Assembly (NCBI RefSeq): GCF_028748065.1 | Contig: NZ_CP118166.1 | Coordinates: forward strand, 1,255,501-1,319,500 | Direction of reading: 5' to 3' | Source of the DNA: Hyphococcus flavus | GTDB lineage: Bacteria > Pseudomonadota > Alphaproteobacteria > Caulobacterales > Parvularculaceae | DNA length: 64,000 nt | Part shown: in pieces, positions 43,681-52,983 of the stretch | How the letters are laid out: every line of letters begins with the position of its first letter | How positions within the stretch are numbered: position 1 is the stretch's first letter | Program-made: the position numbers and the translations under genes | The notes under the pieces: generated by a model | What the model saw: the letters and a program-made list of their open reading frames with translations, nothing else | Database searches by the model: none | What the model was told of the DNA's origin: nothing

Positions 43681-46359
43681 GTGGCAGGCGTCGGGTCCAT
43701 AAAATCGCAGGAAGATCAGCTCACTAGCGAAGCGGGGGCGTCGCCGCGTCCGCATACGCGCGAGGAAATCATCGAGATGATGGACGCTGCAGCGGCAAAG
43801 GCGCGCAAAACGGCGAAACCGACTGACGGTATTTTGAATACAACCTCCTTCTGGCTCTTGTGGGCCGGTGTTTTTGTCGCTTTGGCGGCCATCGTCTACG
43901 TGCTGCTAAGCGCCAGCGACGCTGGCGGCGCCGGAATCATTCTGGCTGGCGGTCTCGCCTTGCTGATCGCCGTTTTCCTTACTGGCGCTGGCATGAAGAT
44001 GTTCTCGCCGGTGTTGGTGACGGGCATGTCGCTGCGCCGCACGTCTGGTAAGCGGCCAGGCGGCGTTGAGCTAGCCGGGGCTGAAATCCTCGGCGCGCTG
44101 GGGCTGGCCGAACGGGTTCTTGATGGTGATGCGGACGGGCGGCTTGTGGCGCGCCGCGATGGCGTCGTCACCTATGCCAACAAAGCCTATTTTGCACTCG
44201 CAAAACAGGCTGGCGTGATGGGGCCCGCAGGTCTGCCGCCGCGCATTGATCGCCTGTTTGCTCAACAGGGCGTTGAGGCCACAAAGCTGTTTCGGTTGTG
44301 CAAGGCGGCAAAGAGCGGCGACCCGGCAGAAGAAGTCATCTATCAAACCATCGGACTTGCCGGCGGCGGCGAGCGCCGGCGCTTTGAGGTCAGTGTCCGT
44401 CCCATCAAGGGCGCTGACGATTATGTTGTATGGCGCTTGCGCGAACTGCCTGTTGAAGAAGACAAGCATGATGCTTTGGCGGCCGCCTATGCCGATCTGC
44501 CGCGTCCTGTGTTTGCGCTGGAAAAATCTGGCCAGATCGCATGGACGAACGCCGCCCTGCGCGACAAGCTTGGTGCATCGCGCGGTGAGCTGCAGTCGAT
44601 CGACGATGTTATTCTTGGTGAGACGAGAGAACTGGTAAGCACGCTTTGGCGCATCGATCGCACTGAAACGAAAGCACAGGTTCGCCGTCGCGACGCCGAC
44701 CCGGCGGAGGCGGTCTTTTCAGCTTTCCGTCGCGGCGGCGTCGGCGAAGGCTTCGCTTGTGTCGAGATGGTCGTCGATGAGGCTGCGGACAAAGTCGAAG
44801 ATGTAAAACTTTCCGGCGACATATCAGAATCGCCATTCGGCGTTGCCATCATTGAAGGCGAAATCAATCGCGATGGACGCATTGTTGAAGCGAACAAGGC
44901 TTTCACCGATGCGTTCTCAGCGGAAAAGAAAAATACGCCGCTCGCCAAATGCGTGAACGCGGTGGCTCTTGAAGACATCGCAGATGAGATCCGGCGGAAA
45001 TCACGTTCTGGCGGCTCACCGAAGCCGGTTGAAACCACTATCGGCGAAGGCGTCAACGCGCGAACCTTTGCGCTCTATGCCCGTCCTGTTCGCCGCAAGC
45101 GCGGCTCTTACGGCGTTCGTCGTACGCTCCTCTACACCGTTGATGTTACTGATAGAAAACAGATGGAAGAGGAATACGCGCAGGACCAAAAACTGCGCGG
45201 CATTGGCGAGCTTGCCAGCAAGGTCGCTCATGATTTCAACAACTATCTTCAGGTTGTGATCGGGCACTGTGAGCGCCTGATGCTAAAGCATCCTGCTGGC
45301 GACCCGGCGTATCAGGATCTTGTGCAAATTCGGGAAAACGCACAACGCGCGGCGAATACGACTAAACAACTTCTCGCATTCTCCCGTAAGCAGACGCTTA
45401 AAAAAGAAGTGCTGTCGATCACCGAATTGCTGCGTGACTTTTCGCCATTCCTGAACAGATCAATTGGTGAGAAGGTCAAGCTTGAGTTGATTAACGGTCG
45501 CGCTTTACCGACCATTCGCGTTGACAAGCATCAGCTTGAAACGGCGATCATGAACCTGGCGGTGAATGCGCGCGACGCCATGGCGCCAAAAGGCGGCATA
45601 CTGACTGTTAGGACGCAGTTTCTATCGGGTGAAGAAGCAACGGGCCGCAAGGTGCAGGGGCTGAGCGAGCAAGATTATGTCCTCCTCGAGGTGTCGGATA
45701 ATGGCCCGGGCGTGCCGGCGGAACTGATAGACAAGATCTTCGATCCATTCTTTACGACCAAAGAGAGCGGCAAGGGCACCGGTCTTGGTCTTTCAACGGT
45801 TTATGGAATTGTCCGCCAGCTGGAAGGCGTCATTGCGCTCAAAAGCGAGCCGGGAAAAGGCGCAACCTTCGAAATATACTTGCCGGCTTATGAGGAAGAT
45901 CAAGTTGAAGCATCCTCACAGGAAGCGTCCAAGAAAATTACCTCTGCTCCTGCGCGCCGCGAGCCCCAGGACCTGACGGGCGCGGGCCGTATTCTGGTGG
46001 TGGAGGATGAGGATCCGGTGCGCGCATTTGTAGTCGCGACGCTGACTGACTGCGGATATGAGGTTACGCAAGCGGAAGATGGCGAAGACGCGCTCGATAT
46101 TCTTGAGGAAGACACTGATTTCGATCTCGTCATTTCAGATGTGATGATGCCTGACCTGGATGGTCCGTCGATGATCGCGCAGGCGCGCAAGGAACTGGAC
46201 CTCGGCTCGAAAGTCATCTTCATGTCGGCATATGCAGAAGCGGCGGTGCGCGACCAGCTCGATATCATCGATGGCGCGGGATATATTCAAAAGCCGTTTA
46301 CGTTGCAGGGTATCGCTGTTGCGGTGAAGGATACGCTTTTTCCCCCTGATGAGGCGTAA
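43681..46359 (+). CDS. cckA: Hybrid sensor histidine kinase CckA-like
   Basis: 892 residues. Two membrane helices at about 57-77 and 83-103; PAS-like domains from about 150 to 480; HisKA with phosphorylated His517 in [19 protein letters not shown]; HATPase_c with [17 protein letters not shown] and [14 protein letters not shown]; receiver domain with Asp820 in [13 protein letters not shown] and Lys in IQKPFT. The HDFNN box and the C-terminal receiver ending match CckA, which feeds ChpT and CtrA. Longer than Caulobacter CckA (about 690), with extra PAS region. GTG start 43681 with CGGAG upstream. The symbol is by similarity. Confidence 0.85.
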   Translation: MAGVGSIKSQEDQLTSEAGASPRPHTREEIIEMMDAAAAKARKTAKPTDGILNTTSFWLLWAGVFVALAAIVYVLLSASDAGGAGIILAGGLALLIAVFLTGAGMKMFSPVLVTGMSLRRTSGKRPGGVELAGAEILGALGLAERVLDGDADGRLVARRDGVVTYANKAYFALAKQAGVMGPAGLPPRIDRLFAQQGVEATKLFRLCKAAKSGDPAEEVIYQTIGLAGGGERRRFEVSVRPIKGADDYVVWRLRELPVEEDKHDALAAAYADLPRPVFALEKSGQIAWTNAALRDKLGASRGELQSIDDVILGETRELVSTLWRIDRTETKAQVRRRDADPAEAVFSAFRRGGVGEGFACVEMVVDEAADKVEDVKLSGDISESPFGVAIIEGEINRDGRIVEANKAFTDAFSAEKKNTPLAKCVNAVALEDIADEIRRKSRSGGSPKPVETTIGEGVNARTFALYARPVRRKRGSYGVRRTLLYTVDVTDRKQMEEEYAQDQKLRGIGELASKVAHDFNNYLQVVIGHCERLMLKHPAGDPAYQDLVQIRENAQRAANTTKQLLAFSRKQTLKKEVLSITELLRDFSPFLNRSIGEKVKLELINGRALPTIRVDKHQLETAIMNLAVNARDAMAPKGGILTVRTQFLSGEEATGRKVQGLSEQDYVLLEVSDNGPGVPAELIDKIFDPFFTTKESGKGTGLGLSTVYGIVRQLEGVIALKSEPGKGATFEIYLPAYEEDQVEASSQEASKKITSAPARREPQDLTGAGRILVVEDEDPVRAFVVATLTDCGYEVTQAEDGEDALDILEEDTDFDLVISDVMMPDLDGPSMIAQARKELDLGSKVIFMSAYAEAAVRDQLDIIDGAGYIQKPFTLQGIAVAVKDTLFPPDEA

Positions 46360-46388
46360 GGTTGGCGGACCAATTTTAAGGGCAGTAA

Positions 46389-47111
46389 ATGCGGCAGATC
46401 GTATTCGACCTGGAAACGACAGGTTTTAAATTCTCTGAGGGACACCGGATCGTCGAAATCGGCGCCCTTGAGATGATCAACGGCGCGGTAACGGGGCGCA
46501 ACTTTCACACCTACGTCAATCCTGAGCGCGATATGCCTGAGGGGGCTTACAAAGTGCACGGGCTTTCAGCCGCTTTTTTGAGCGACAAGCCGATTTTTAC
46601 GGATGAGGCAGTAGCGTCAGCCTTTTTAGCGTTTGTCGGCGACGCGGAATTGATAGCCCATAACGGCATCGGCTTTGATTTGCCTTTTTTGAACGCGGAA
46701 CTCGAAGCCGCGTCGCATAAGCGTCTCGACAATGAGATCATTGACACGCTTCATCTGGCGCGGCGCAAATTTCCAGGCTCGCCAGCGAGTCTCGATGCAC
46801 TGTGCGCACGGTTCGGCATCGACACGTCAACGCGCGAGCGTGACGGGCACGGCGCATTGCTGGACTCAAAGTTGCTGGCGAAAGTGTACATCGAGTTGAC
46901 GGGCGGCGCGCAGGCCGGCCTCGATTTTAAACGAGACAATTCCAGCGGAATCAATTCTGGTAAAACTAACACGAGTCAAAGGACTGCCCGCCCCCGCCCT
47001 CAGCGATTGGCGCCGCTGATTACAGACGAGGAAAAAGCCGCGCATCAGGCTTTTATAGAGGAACTAGGCGAAGACAGTCTTTGGCTTCGGCGCGCTACCG
47101 CCGCGCGTTAG
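46389..47111 (+). CDS. dnaQ: DNA polymerase III subunit epsilon (proofreading exonuclease)
   Basis: 240 residues. DEDDh exonuclease: ExoI FDLETTG at residues 5-11, ExoII in LIAHNGIGFDLPFLNAEL and ExoIII HGALLDSKLLAKVY. It edits errors of the replicative polymerase. After about residue 180 a basic, Pro-rich linker (TNTSQRTARPRPQRL) leads to a short C-terminal helix expected to bind the alpha subunit. It ends overlapping secB by four bases on the other strand, an arrangement also seen near origins of related genomes. Confidence 0.95.
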   Translation: MRQIVFDLETTGFKFSEGHRIVEIGALEMINGAVTGRNFHTYVNPERDMPEGAYKVHGLSAAFLSDKPIFTDEAVASAFLAFVGDAELIAHNGIGFDLPFLNAELEAASHKRLDNEIIDTLHLARRKFPGSPASLDALCARFGIDTSTRERDGHGALLDSKLLAKVYIELTGGAQAGLDFKRDNSSGINSGKTNTSQRTARPRPQRLAPLITDEEKAAHQAFIEELGEDSLWLRRATAAR

Positions 47112-47629
47112 GACGCTGGCTCTGTCTGCGGGTTCGCTGCGGCAGCCGCCTTGCGTTGCGCGTTGGCGATATAAATGCCCATAAAGTCGATTGGTTCGAG
47201 CATCAAAGGCGGAAAATTTCCGTTGCGCGTGGCGTCGGCAACAATCTGCCGCATAAATGGGAACAACAGCCGCGGACACTCAACCAGCATCAGCATTTCA
47301 AGTTGCTCTTTGGGGACGTTCTTGATTTCAAAAATGCCGGCGTAGGTCGCTTCGGTTACGAACATCACTTCGGCGCTGTCGCCCTGATTTGCTCTGGCCG
47401 CGACTGACAGTTCGATCTCATACTGGTCGGTGTGCAACTGCCGCCCCTGAACATCGACATTCACGTCAATTTTTGGCGCCTCGTTCGCCTGATACACTTC
47501 AGGAGCCCTTGGATTTTCGAATGAAAGGTCCTTCACATATTGCGCAAGGACCGTCAGCGACGGCGGGTTTTGCGGATTTGCACCGGCTGGTCCGGCGGCG
47601 TTGTTCGGGCTGGCGGGCGTATCGGACAT
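47108..47629 (-). CDS. secB: Protein-export chaperone SecB
   Basis: 173 residues. Core SecB sequence: LTVLAQYVKDLSFENPRAPEVY, VDVNVDVQGRQLHTDQYEIELSV and LEMLMLVECPRLLFPFMRQIVADATRNGNFPPLMLEPIDFMGIY are all strongly conserved blocks. It holds preproteins unfolded and delivers them to SecA. The N-terminal 20 residues (SPNNAAGPAGANPQNPP) are a disordered tail. Convergent and overlapping with dnaQ, and 91 bp from fxsA upstream. Confidence 0.96.
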   Translation of the reverse strand: MSDTPASPNNAAGPAGANPQNPPSLTVLAQYVKDLSFENPRAPEVYQANEAPKIDVNVDVQGRQLHTDQYEIELSVAARANQGDSAEVMFVTEATYAGIFEIKNVPKEQLEMLMLVECPRLLFPFMRQIVADATRNGNFPPLMLEPIDFMGIYIANAQRKAAAAANPQTEPAS

Positions 47630-47720
47630 GGATCAAGGACCGTTTCGTATTTGAGGGCTGGTTCTGGAAAGGACGGGCTCTTACACGTCTCTCGAACGGC
47701 TCGCAACCCGGGACTTAAAG

Positions 47721-48107
47721 CTATTGCCGCCTCTCCTCGCGATAAACGATGCTGGCGCGGATGCGTGAAAGCGCATATCTGGCGAGCGCCCGGCGTAAAG
47801 GCGGCGTCAACAGCGCGAAACCTATAAGATCGGTGATGAACCCCGGAGTCATTAATAACGGCGCCGCAACCACCAGTAGCGCGCCGTCTACGGCGGAATC
47901 GACGGGTAATCGCCCGGTTTGCAAGTCTCCACGCGCATTGTTTAGCGCTGCCAGTCCTTGTAATCGTATGATAAAGCCGCCAAGAAACGCCGTGAGAAGG
48001 CATGCGGCAATCACAGGCACAGCGCCAAAGGCGTTCCCTGCGATTAAAAGGACGTAAATTTCAGCGATTGGGCCCACGATAAACAGGGCGAGTAGAGCAA
48101 ACAGCAT
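47721..48107 (-). CDS. fxsA: FxsA family membrane protein
   Basis: 128 residues with three or four hydrophobic helices: LFALLALFIVGPIAEIYVLL (start with GPIxEI), VPVIAACLLTAFLGGFIIRLQG and DGALLVVAAPLLMTPGFITDLIGFALLTPPLRR, which carries the PGFxTDxxGxxLLxPPxR signature. In E. coli FxsA overproduction relieves phage T7 exclusion by F; the native role is unknown. Inner membrane. Divergent from timA, 84 bp apart, and upstream of secB. Confidence 0.9.
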   Translation of the reverse strand: MLFALLALFIVGPIAEIYVLLIAGNAFGAVPVIAACLLTAFLGGFIIRLQGLAALNNARGDLQTGRLPVDSAVDGALLVVAAPLLMTPGFITDLIGFALLTPPLRRALARYALSRIRASIVYREERRQ

Positions 48108-48191
48108 AAGCGCCTAGTGAATTTCCGCTTCTTTGAGCCTATATAGGGTGTGCTTGAGCAAAATTAAGCTTTTAGAGCCACATTGAGTGAC

Positions 48192-48836
48192 ATGGATCCA
48201 GTACTTCTTTTTTTCGCCGGCGTAACGGCGTTCATCATCTTCCGGCTGATCTCCGTCATGGGGACGCGAACAGGCCACGAACAACAGCACGATCTTGAAG
48301 GCCTGCAGCGTGCGTCCAGTGCGCGCGCCGCTGAAGAGCAGCGTGACGATGATAGCGATAAAGCTGAGCCAGCGGCGCCAAAGCCTGTTTCCACCAACGC
48401 GCGTGTTTTGCGCGATGCTGATCCGGCTTTTGATGAGAAGGAATTCCTCGCCGGCGCGCGCGGCGCGTATGAAATGATTGTGGAAGCGTTTGCTTCAGGT
48501 GATCTCAAGTCTATTCGGCCCTATCTCAGTGATTCCGTGTACAGCTCATTCAAGGAAGCTGTAGTTGAGAGGGATAAAGCCGGACATGTCGCTGACCTAA
48601 AATTTGTCGGCATCGAAAACGCCTCAATCGTGGACAGCAGCGCAGACCGCGACGAAATGACGGCGATCATCGATTTTGCTTCGAATCAGGTTCGCGTTAC
48701 GCGGGACAAGGATGGCGAAGTTGTGGAGGGCGATCCGAACCGGATCGACCTTGTAAAGGATCGCTGGAAATTCTCGAAAAAACGATCCAGCCGCGATCCG
48801 AACTGGACGCTTGTCGGAACGGGCGGCTCTCAATAA
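48192..48836 (+). CDS. timA: Tim44/TimA-family adaptor protein
   Basis: 214 residues from ATG 48192 (MDPVLLFFAGVTAFIIFRLISVMG), preceded by GAGTG; a TTG at 48183 is less likely. One N-terminal membrane helix about residues 3-23, an acidic/basic linker, then a Tim44-like domain from about 80 (FLAGARGAYEMIVEAFASGDLKSIRPYLSDSVYSSFKEAV) to the end. In alphaproteobacteria this family is linked to inner-membrane protein export near secB and dnaQ, and is related to mitochondrial Tim44. Same strand as mltA and smr downstream. Confidence 0.93.
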   Translation: MDPVLLFFAGVTAFIIFRLISVMGTRTGHEQQHDLEGLQRASSARAAEEQRDDDSDKAEPAAPKPVSTNARVLRDADPAFDEKEFLAGARGAYEMIVEAFASGDLKSIRPYLSDSVYSSFKEAVVERDKAGHVADLKFVGIENASIVDSSADRDEMTAIIDFASNQVRVTRDKDGEVVEGDPNRIDLVKDRWKFSKKRSSRDPNWTLVGTGGSQ

Positions 48837-48872
48837 AACATCAGTTGCTTGAACTGATGTGTGCAGGAATTC

Positions 48873-50258
48873 GTGAGTCTCCTATCAGGTATGAAGCTGC
48901 GATTGATGCTGGCCGGCGCCTTGGCGCTCGCAGGGGTTTCGGCTGTCATCGTTTTTAGCGGCGTTCTGCCGCCATATTATGAGCGAGAATTTTCAGACGA
49001 GGATTTCGGCCCGGCGACGTTTGATTTTGAATTCGTCGATTTCGCCAGCCTTGATGGCTGGCGGCAGGATGATCCCAGTCTTGCGCTTGACGCATTTGTT
49101 CGCTCCTGCGCCGTGTTTGAAGCACGCGATCCCGAAGCTACGGCAAACCCGCTGGAAAACCTTGGGGAGGCTTATAGCCACATCACGCTAGCTGGCGTGA
49201 ACGCCGATTGGCTGCGCCCATGTGCAGAAGCCAGAGCGCTGACTGTCAGCGCCTACGGCGATCCTGCCGTGCGCCGCGCCGCATTGCGGTCGTTTTTCGA
49301 GTTTCATTTTCAGCCAGTGGCGATCAAGACCCGGCGCGAGCCGCTGCCCGATGGGAAAGCCAGCCGCGCAGCGCCCAGGGTGGAAGCGAAAGGCGTCTTC
49401 ACGGGCTATTTTGAGCCGGTTTACGAAGCTTCAAGAGAACCGACAGCGTCGCATACTGCGCCGGTTTATCCGCGCCCGGATGATTTGATCGAGGTTGATC
49501 TTGGCCAGTTTCGCGAAGAGCTGAGAGGTGAACGTATTGCCGGGCGCGTGGAAGGCCGTCGGCTTACGCCCTATGCGGATCATTCCGAGATTAACGCCGG
49601 TGTTCTGGGCGATACGCTCCAACCCATTGCATGGACCGATCCGAACGACCTGTTCTTTTTACAAATCCAGGGATCCGGGCGTTTTGTTTTTCCTGACGGA
49701 GAGACCGTGCGGGTCGGGTATGACGGGCAGAACGGTCACGCCTATACGGCAATCGGTCGTATTATGGTCCAGCAAAATATTATGGCGCTGGAAGACATCA
49801 CCATGCAGTCCATCCGCGACTGGCTCGATCGGGAAGCCAGCGAAAAGGCTCAGGCGATGCGGGAAGAAAATGCATCATACGTGTTTTTTAAACCGCTCGA
49901 AGAGTTATCAGCCGATCTTGGGCCTTTGGGGGCGCAGGGCGTCCCGTTGACGCCGGGTCGTTCTGTGGCTGTTGACCGCAGGTACCACACGCTGGGCGCG
50001 CCGATCTGGGTCAATATCGAACCGGTCCCGGAAGCGGGTGAAACGCCGATCCGGCGGTTGATGATTGCCCAGGATACAGGCGGGGCCATCAGGGGGCCTG
50101 TGCGCGGCGATGTATTCTGGGGATCAGGAGACGAAGCTGCGAAAATCGCCGGTGCAATGAACGCTCAAGGTCAGATGACCGTGTTGTTGCCGAGACGTCT
50201 TGCGGAAAGGTGGCAAGAGCCCTCGCATATGGCGACGGCCCGCCGGAACACACAATGA
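48873..50258 (+). CDS. mltA: Membrane-bound lytic murein transglycosylase A
   Basis: 461 residues from GTG 48873, which has AGGA upstream; ATG 48891 is an alternative that still contains the membrane helix (LMLAGALALAGVSAVIVFSG). The MltA barrel starts near residue 120 (FEFHFQPVAIK...TGYFEPVYEAS) and the 3D (DDD) domain ends with RLMIAQDTGGAIRGPVRGDVFWGSGDEA, containing the catalytic Asp. Cuts glycan strands with 1,6-anhydro products; attached to the inner membrane by a helix rather than an obvious lipobox. Overlaps the Smr gene by four bases. Confidence 0.93.
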   Translation: MSLLSGMKLRLMLAGALALAGVSAVIVFSGVLPPYYEREFSDEDFGPATFDFEFVDFASLDGWRQDDPSLALDAFVRSCAVFEARDPEATANPLENLGEAYSHITLAGVNADWLRPCAEARALTVSAYGDPAVRRAALRSFFEFHFQPVAIKTRREPLPDGKASRAAPRVEAKGVFTGYFEPVYEASREPTASHTAPVYPRPDDLIEVDLGQFREELRGERIAGRVEGRRLTPYADHSEINAGVLGDTLQPIAWTDPNDLFFLQIQGSGRFVFPDGETVRVGYDGQNGHAYTAIGRIMVQQNIMALEDITMQSIRDWLDREASEKAQAMREENASYVFFKPLEELSADLGPLGAQGVPLTPGRSVAVDRRYHTLGAPIWVNIEPVPEAGETPIRRLMIAQDTGGAIRGPVRGDVFWGSGDEAAKIAGAMNAQGQMTVLLPRRLAERWQEPSHMATARRNTQ

Positions 50259-50806
50259 GCGGTAGGCGTAAGCTGACGCCGGAAGAAGATGCGTTATGGC
50301 GAAAAGCAACCCGTGATATTGCTCGCTATGCCCCGCAAAAGCCAGATATCGAAAGGGTCATTTCGGGGGCAGATCAAAGGCCCTCTACGCCAGAGAAGGC
50401 CCGTTTGCCTAAAAGCCCCGGCAACAAGCAAACGGGCGCGGCAAAAGCTGGCGCGCGCCCTCGCCCAGACCCTTTTTCCGCGGGCGATCCACGACTGGAC
50501 CGGCTGGCCAGCCGCGGCCGGATAGAGATTGAGGCCGTCCTCGATTTGCATGGTCACAAGCAGGAAACAGCGCGCAGAACGCTGCATCAGTTCATTCAGA
50601 CAGGGTATGCGCGCGGCGCCCGGTGCCTGCTTGTCATTACCGGCAAAGGCGCTGGCGATGGCGCGTCTGCCGGGCGCGGCGTATTGAGGGCGCGGTTTCC
50701 CGACTGGATGGCGGAGGAGCCGGTGCGGGGGCTCGTTTCACGGGCCGCCAGAGCGCACCAGCGCCATGGCGGCGATGGCGCTTTCTACGTGTTCTTGAAA
50801 CGCTAG
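50255..50806 (+). CDS. Smr (MutS2 C-terminal-like) domain protein
   Basis: 183 residues from ATG 50255, overlapping the mltA stop (ATGA). Charged N-terminal helix (TPEEDALWRKATRDIARY), disordered basic middle, then the Smr domain from about 95: EAVLDLHGHKQETARRTLHQFI with the LDLHG motif and LLVITGKGAGDGASAGRGVLR with the TGKG motif. Smr domains nick or bind branched DNA or RNA. Stand-alone Smr proteins of alphaproteobacteria commonly follow mltA. Role in repair or mRNA quality control is not settled. Confidence 0.92.
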   Translation: MSGRRKLTPEEDALWRKATRDIARYAPQKPDIERVISGADQRPSTPEKARLPKSPGNKQTGAAKAGARPRPDPFSAGDPRLDRLASRGRIEIEAVLDLHGHKQETARRTLHQFIQTGYARGARCLLVITGKGAGDGASAGRGVLRARFPDWMAEEPVRGLVSRAARAHQRHGGDGAFYVFLKR

Positions 50807-50815
50807 AGCGCCGGG

Positions 50816-50903
50816 CGAAAAAGTGGAATCCGGTTTTTCGCAAATCCGGCGCGACAATTAAGAATCTAGATCATCGGGTGATGCATCCTTATCGCCCGAT
50901 GAT
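50816..50903. repeat. Palindromic intergenic element between smr and the PheA-like gene
   Basis: The 108-bp convergent gap holds a direct AATCCGG pair (50828-50834 and 50844-50850) flanking a TTTTTCGCAA centre, and an inverted repeat ATCATCGGG (50870-50878) / CCCGATGAT (50895-50903). The AAAAAGTGGAATCCGGTTTT string resembles dispersed intergenic mosaic repeats of alphaproteobacteria. The dyad may also act as a terminator for either convergent gene. Repeat status is inference; no second copy is in the window. Confidence 0.4.
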
Positions 50904-50914
50904 TTAGGCGGTTT

Positions 50915-52783
50915 TTAGCCGTTCATCAGTTTCAAAAGGATCATCACGATCAGAGCTGCTGGCAGCACATAGAACGCAATGATGCGTGAAAGACGGATGA
51001 ACCAGGTTTCTGCAGCATCTGCGAACCACGCGCTGACGGCTTCAGCCCACCAGCGGCGAGGCTTGTGCCGCGGCAACTGGCCCTTGCCGGGCTCAAACGG
51101 CATCGCCGCCAAGACAGTAACGCCGCGGTTCTTCCAACGCTGGAAGGCCTTTTTCATAGCGCCGTTGATGACAGACCCCCGTAAACGCCGTGAGAACATG
51201 GCAAAGGGGCCAAAAGCGAAATCTTGGGGATCGAACTCTACATCCAGCACGACAGCGGCAGGACCTGACCGTTCGCTGTCTTCGTCAAAGCGCACAATTG
51301 AATGACGAACGCCGTAATTGCGTAGATAGTTTTCGACATCGCCCAGGGATGCGGCGTCGCCGCTACGCAGGAAACGCATAAGGACGCGAACGCCGCGCTC
51401 GCCTGTGCTCTGCACGGATAACAGCACCCATGCAGCAATAGCGGTAAGGCCGCCGGCAATCAGCGCAGTGGTCGCCGTCAGGCTGGAGAGCCATGACATC
51501 GACGCCGGCGCGTTAATGCTGAGCGGTGTTGCCGTCAAAAGGCCGAAGGCGCCTAAGGCAACGAGCGCCACGGCAACCGTGCCAGCGACGTAGCCGAACA
51601 TCTGCAGGAAGCCCTGGCCAAAAGAGCCGGTCGGACTTGAAATCGACTGCATCCGCTTGACCCAGTAACTCGTCTTGGCGTCGGTCGTGCGATATTTGTC
51701 CTCGAACAGGGTCTGGTCAGGGTTGTTTTCAACCACCATGAAGCGCGTCTTGGTCGGCGGGGCATCGTCTATATTGTGATCGATGATCACATAGTCCGAT
51801 GACCGCATGGCGACTTCATAAGGCAGGATCATGCCAAACAGTTTGCCGTTCTGTGATTCAGCGCCAAGGGTCGAATAAAACCGCGTTTCGCCGCTGATTG
51901 GATCGAACATCGTGTTGGTCTGGCGGCCGGTGTTCAGGGTCGAGCGCGCCAGCTTGGCCAATTCGCGGTGCGGCTCCACCATCTGGGCGGTCTCATGCAC
52001 CTCAACGCCAATGGCGCGCAGGCCGTCGAGTTTTGACTTACAGCGTCTTGCGGCTTCGGGGCCTGCAAAGACTACATCGATCCGGTCACGGATCAATTTC
52101 TGGTCCGACATGTCGATCGGCAGGCCGGCCCGCGGCGTTTCATTGGCGTAATCGGCTCCCGGCGAATTGCCGCTTTCAGAATCGATCAAGCCCCAGTCTT
52201 TTCTGAGGCGCCGTTGAAGGGCGGAAAATCCAGTGCCTGGGTGAGATGACTGGATCAAATCGTAAAGCTGCGATTCATGCACCGCGAGGCACATATTGTC
52301 GGTCGCTTCCACCTGATCGACACCAAGAAGCGTGAACTGGCTCGCCATGGCGCGCAGGGCTTCAAAGTCATAGCCCGTGTACGGATGATAAAACGGCACC
52401 ACGGCGAAATCGGCCGATAGCTGTTTTACCGCCATCAAGGATTGTTCCTTGGTGCGCAGCGGCATCGTGTCGGCGAATCGATAGTCAAATCTGGAGTTGG
52501 CGCTTGCGGCTTCGAACTCGCGCTCGGTACGCGCGTTTACAGCGGCGAGACCGGCGTCCGAAACCGTGCCGTCCTCTCTCGCGCGGCGCAGAAAAGCGTC
52601 AGTTGCCTGATATCCAAAACCCCATTCTTCGCCGGTAAACGCGATGCGCGGGCGTTTCTTACCGCTGTCGATCTCTTTGGAGACCTTCGCCTCTTCGGAC
52701 TTTTCCGAAAACCGCGGATCCGCATCCTCGGCGAAAGACATCATGGATCGCCGCTTCCAGGTTCGCGCTGCGCCATCCGCCAT
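50915..52783 (-). CDS. Membrane protein with prephenate-dehydratase-like N-terminal domain (novel architecture)
   Basis: 622 residues. Residues about 45-355 follow the PheA dehydratase fold in order: RIAFTGEEWGFGYQATDAFL; KQLSADFAVVPFYHPYTGYDFEAL (the pocket loop, usually VPIENS); LLGVDQVEATDNMCLAV; a second-lobe GPEAARRCKSKLDGL; and TKTRFMVV, whose TRF (346-348) is the catalytic motif. About 390-415 and 425-450 are membrane helices, then a soluble domain about 455-580 and a last helix near 600-620. No TyrA, chorismate mutase or ACT signature is evident. ENS is replaced, so activity is doubtful; it may sense a ligand. A CtrA box lies 39 bp upstream. ATG 52783 has GGGG and AGGAG upstream. Confidence 0.7.
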   Translation of the reverse strand: MADGAARTWKRRSMMSFAEDADPRFSEKSEEAKVSKEIDSGKKRPRIAFTGEEWGFGYQATDAFLRRAREDGTVSDAGLAAVNARTEREFEAASANSRFDYRFADTMPLRTKEQSLMAVKQLSADFAVVPFYHPYTGYDFEALRAMASQFTLLGVDQVEATDNMCLAVHESQLYDLIQSSHPGTGFSALQRRLRKDWGLIDSESGNSPGADYANETPRAGLPIDMSDQKLIRDRIDVVFAGPEAARRCKSKLDGLRAIGVEVHETAQMVEPHRELAKLARSTLNTGRQTNTMFDPISGETRFYSTLGAESQNGKLFGMILPYEVAMRSSDYVIIDHNIDDAPPTKTRFMVVENNPDQTLFEDKYRTTDAKTSYWVKRMQSISSPTGSFGQGFLQMFGYVAGTVAVALVALGAFGLLTATPLSINAPASMSWLSSLTATTALIAGGLTAIAAWVLLSVQSTGERGVRVLMRFLRSGDAASLGDVENYLRNYGVRHSIVRFDEDSERSGPAAVVLDVEFDPQDFAFGPFAMFSRRLRGSVINGAMKKAFQRWKNRGVTVLAAMPFEPGKGQLPRHKPRRWWAEAVSAWFADAAETWFIRLSRIIAFYVLPAALIVMILLKLMNG

Positions 52784-52821
52784 GATTAATCCCCGCTCCT
52801 ACTCCCTCAAGAACGCATAGA

Positions 52822-52836
52822 TTAACCTGTGATTAA
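52822..52836. promoter_or_regulatory. CtrA-binding site, full consensus TTAA-N7-TTAA
   Basis: TTAA at 52822-52825 and 52833-52836 with seven bases (CCTGTGA) between. It lies 39 bp upstream of the ATG of the PheA-like membrane gene, in the 200-bp gap after hslU, a normal place for a CtrA-activated or -repressed promoter. Only this and the origin site were found as intergenic full matches on reading the window. Confidence 0.6.
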
Positions 52837-52983
52837 CGATCGTGAAAGCCCGCATTTCGCCGGAGAGGCGTGAGTTTTGGCGCTTTTCGTGATTGTGGAG
52901 GGCTTTCTCCGCCGATTCTTGCCGCCCTGATGCGGATTTGCCGCGCTAAAGGGTTGTTTCGATAGCGAAAAAGACACCATTCG

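Noticed and set aside
43491-43700. N-terminal extension of the patatin gene by 70 codons
   Set aside because: No similarity to patatins, overlaps the start of cckA on the other strand, and GTG 43490 has a good GGAG.
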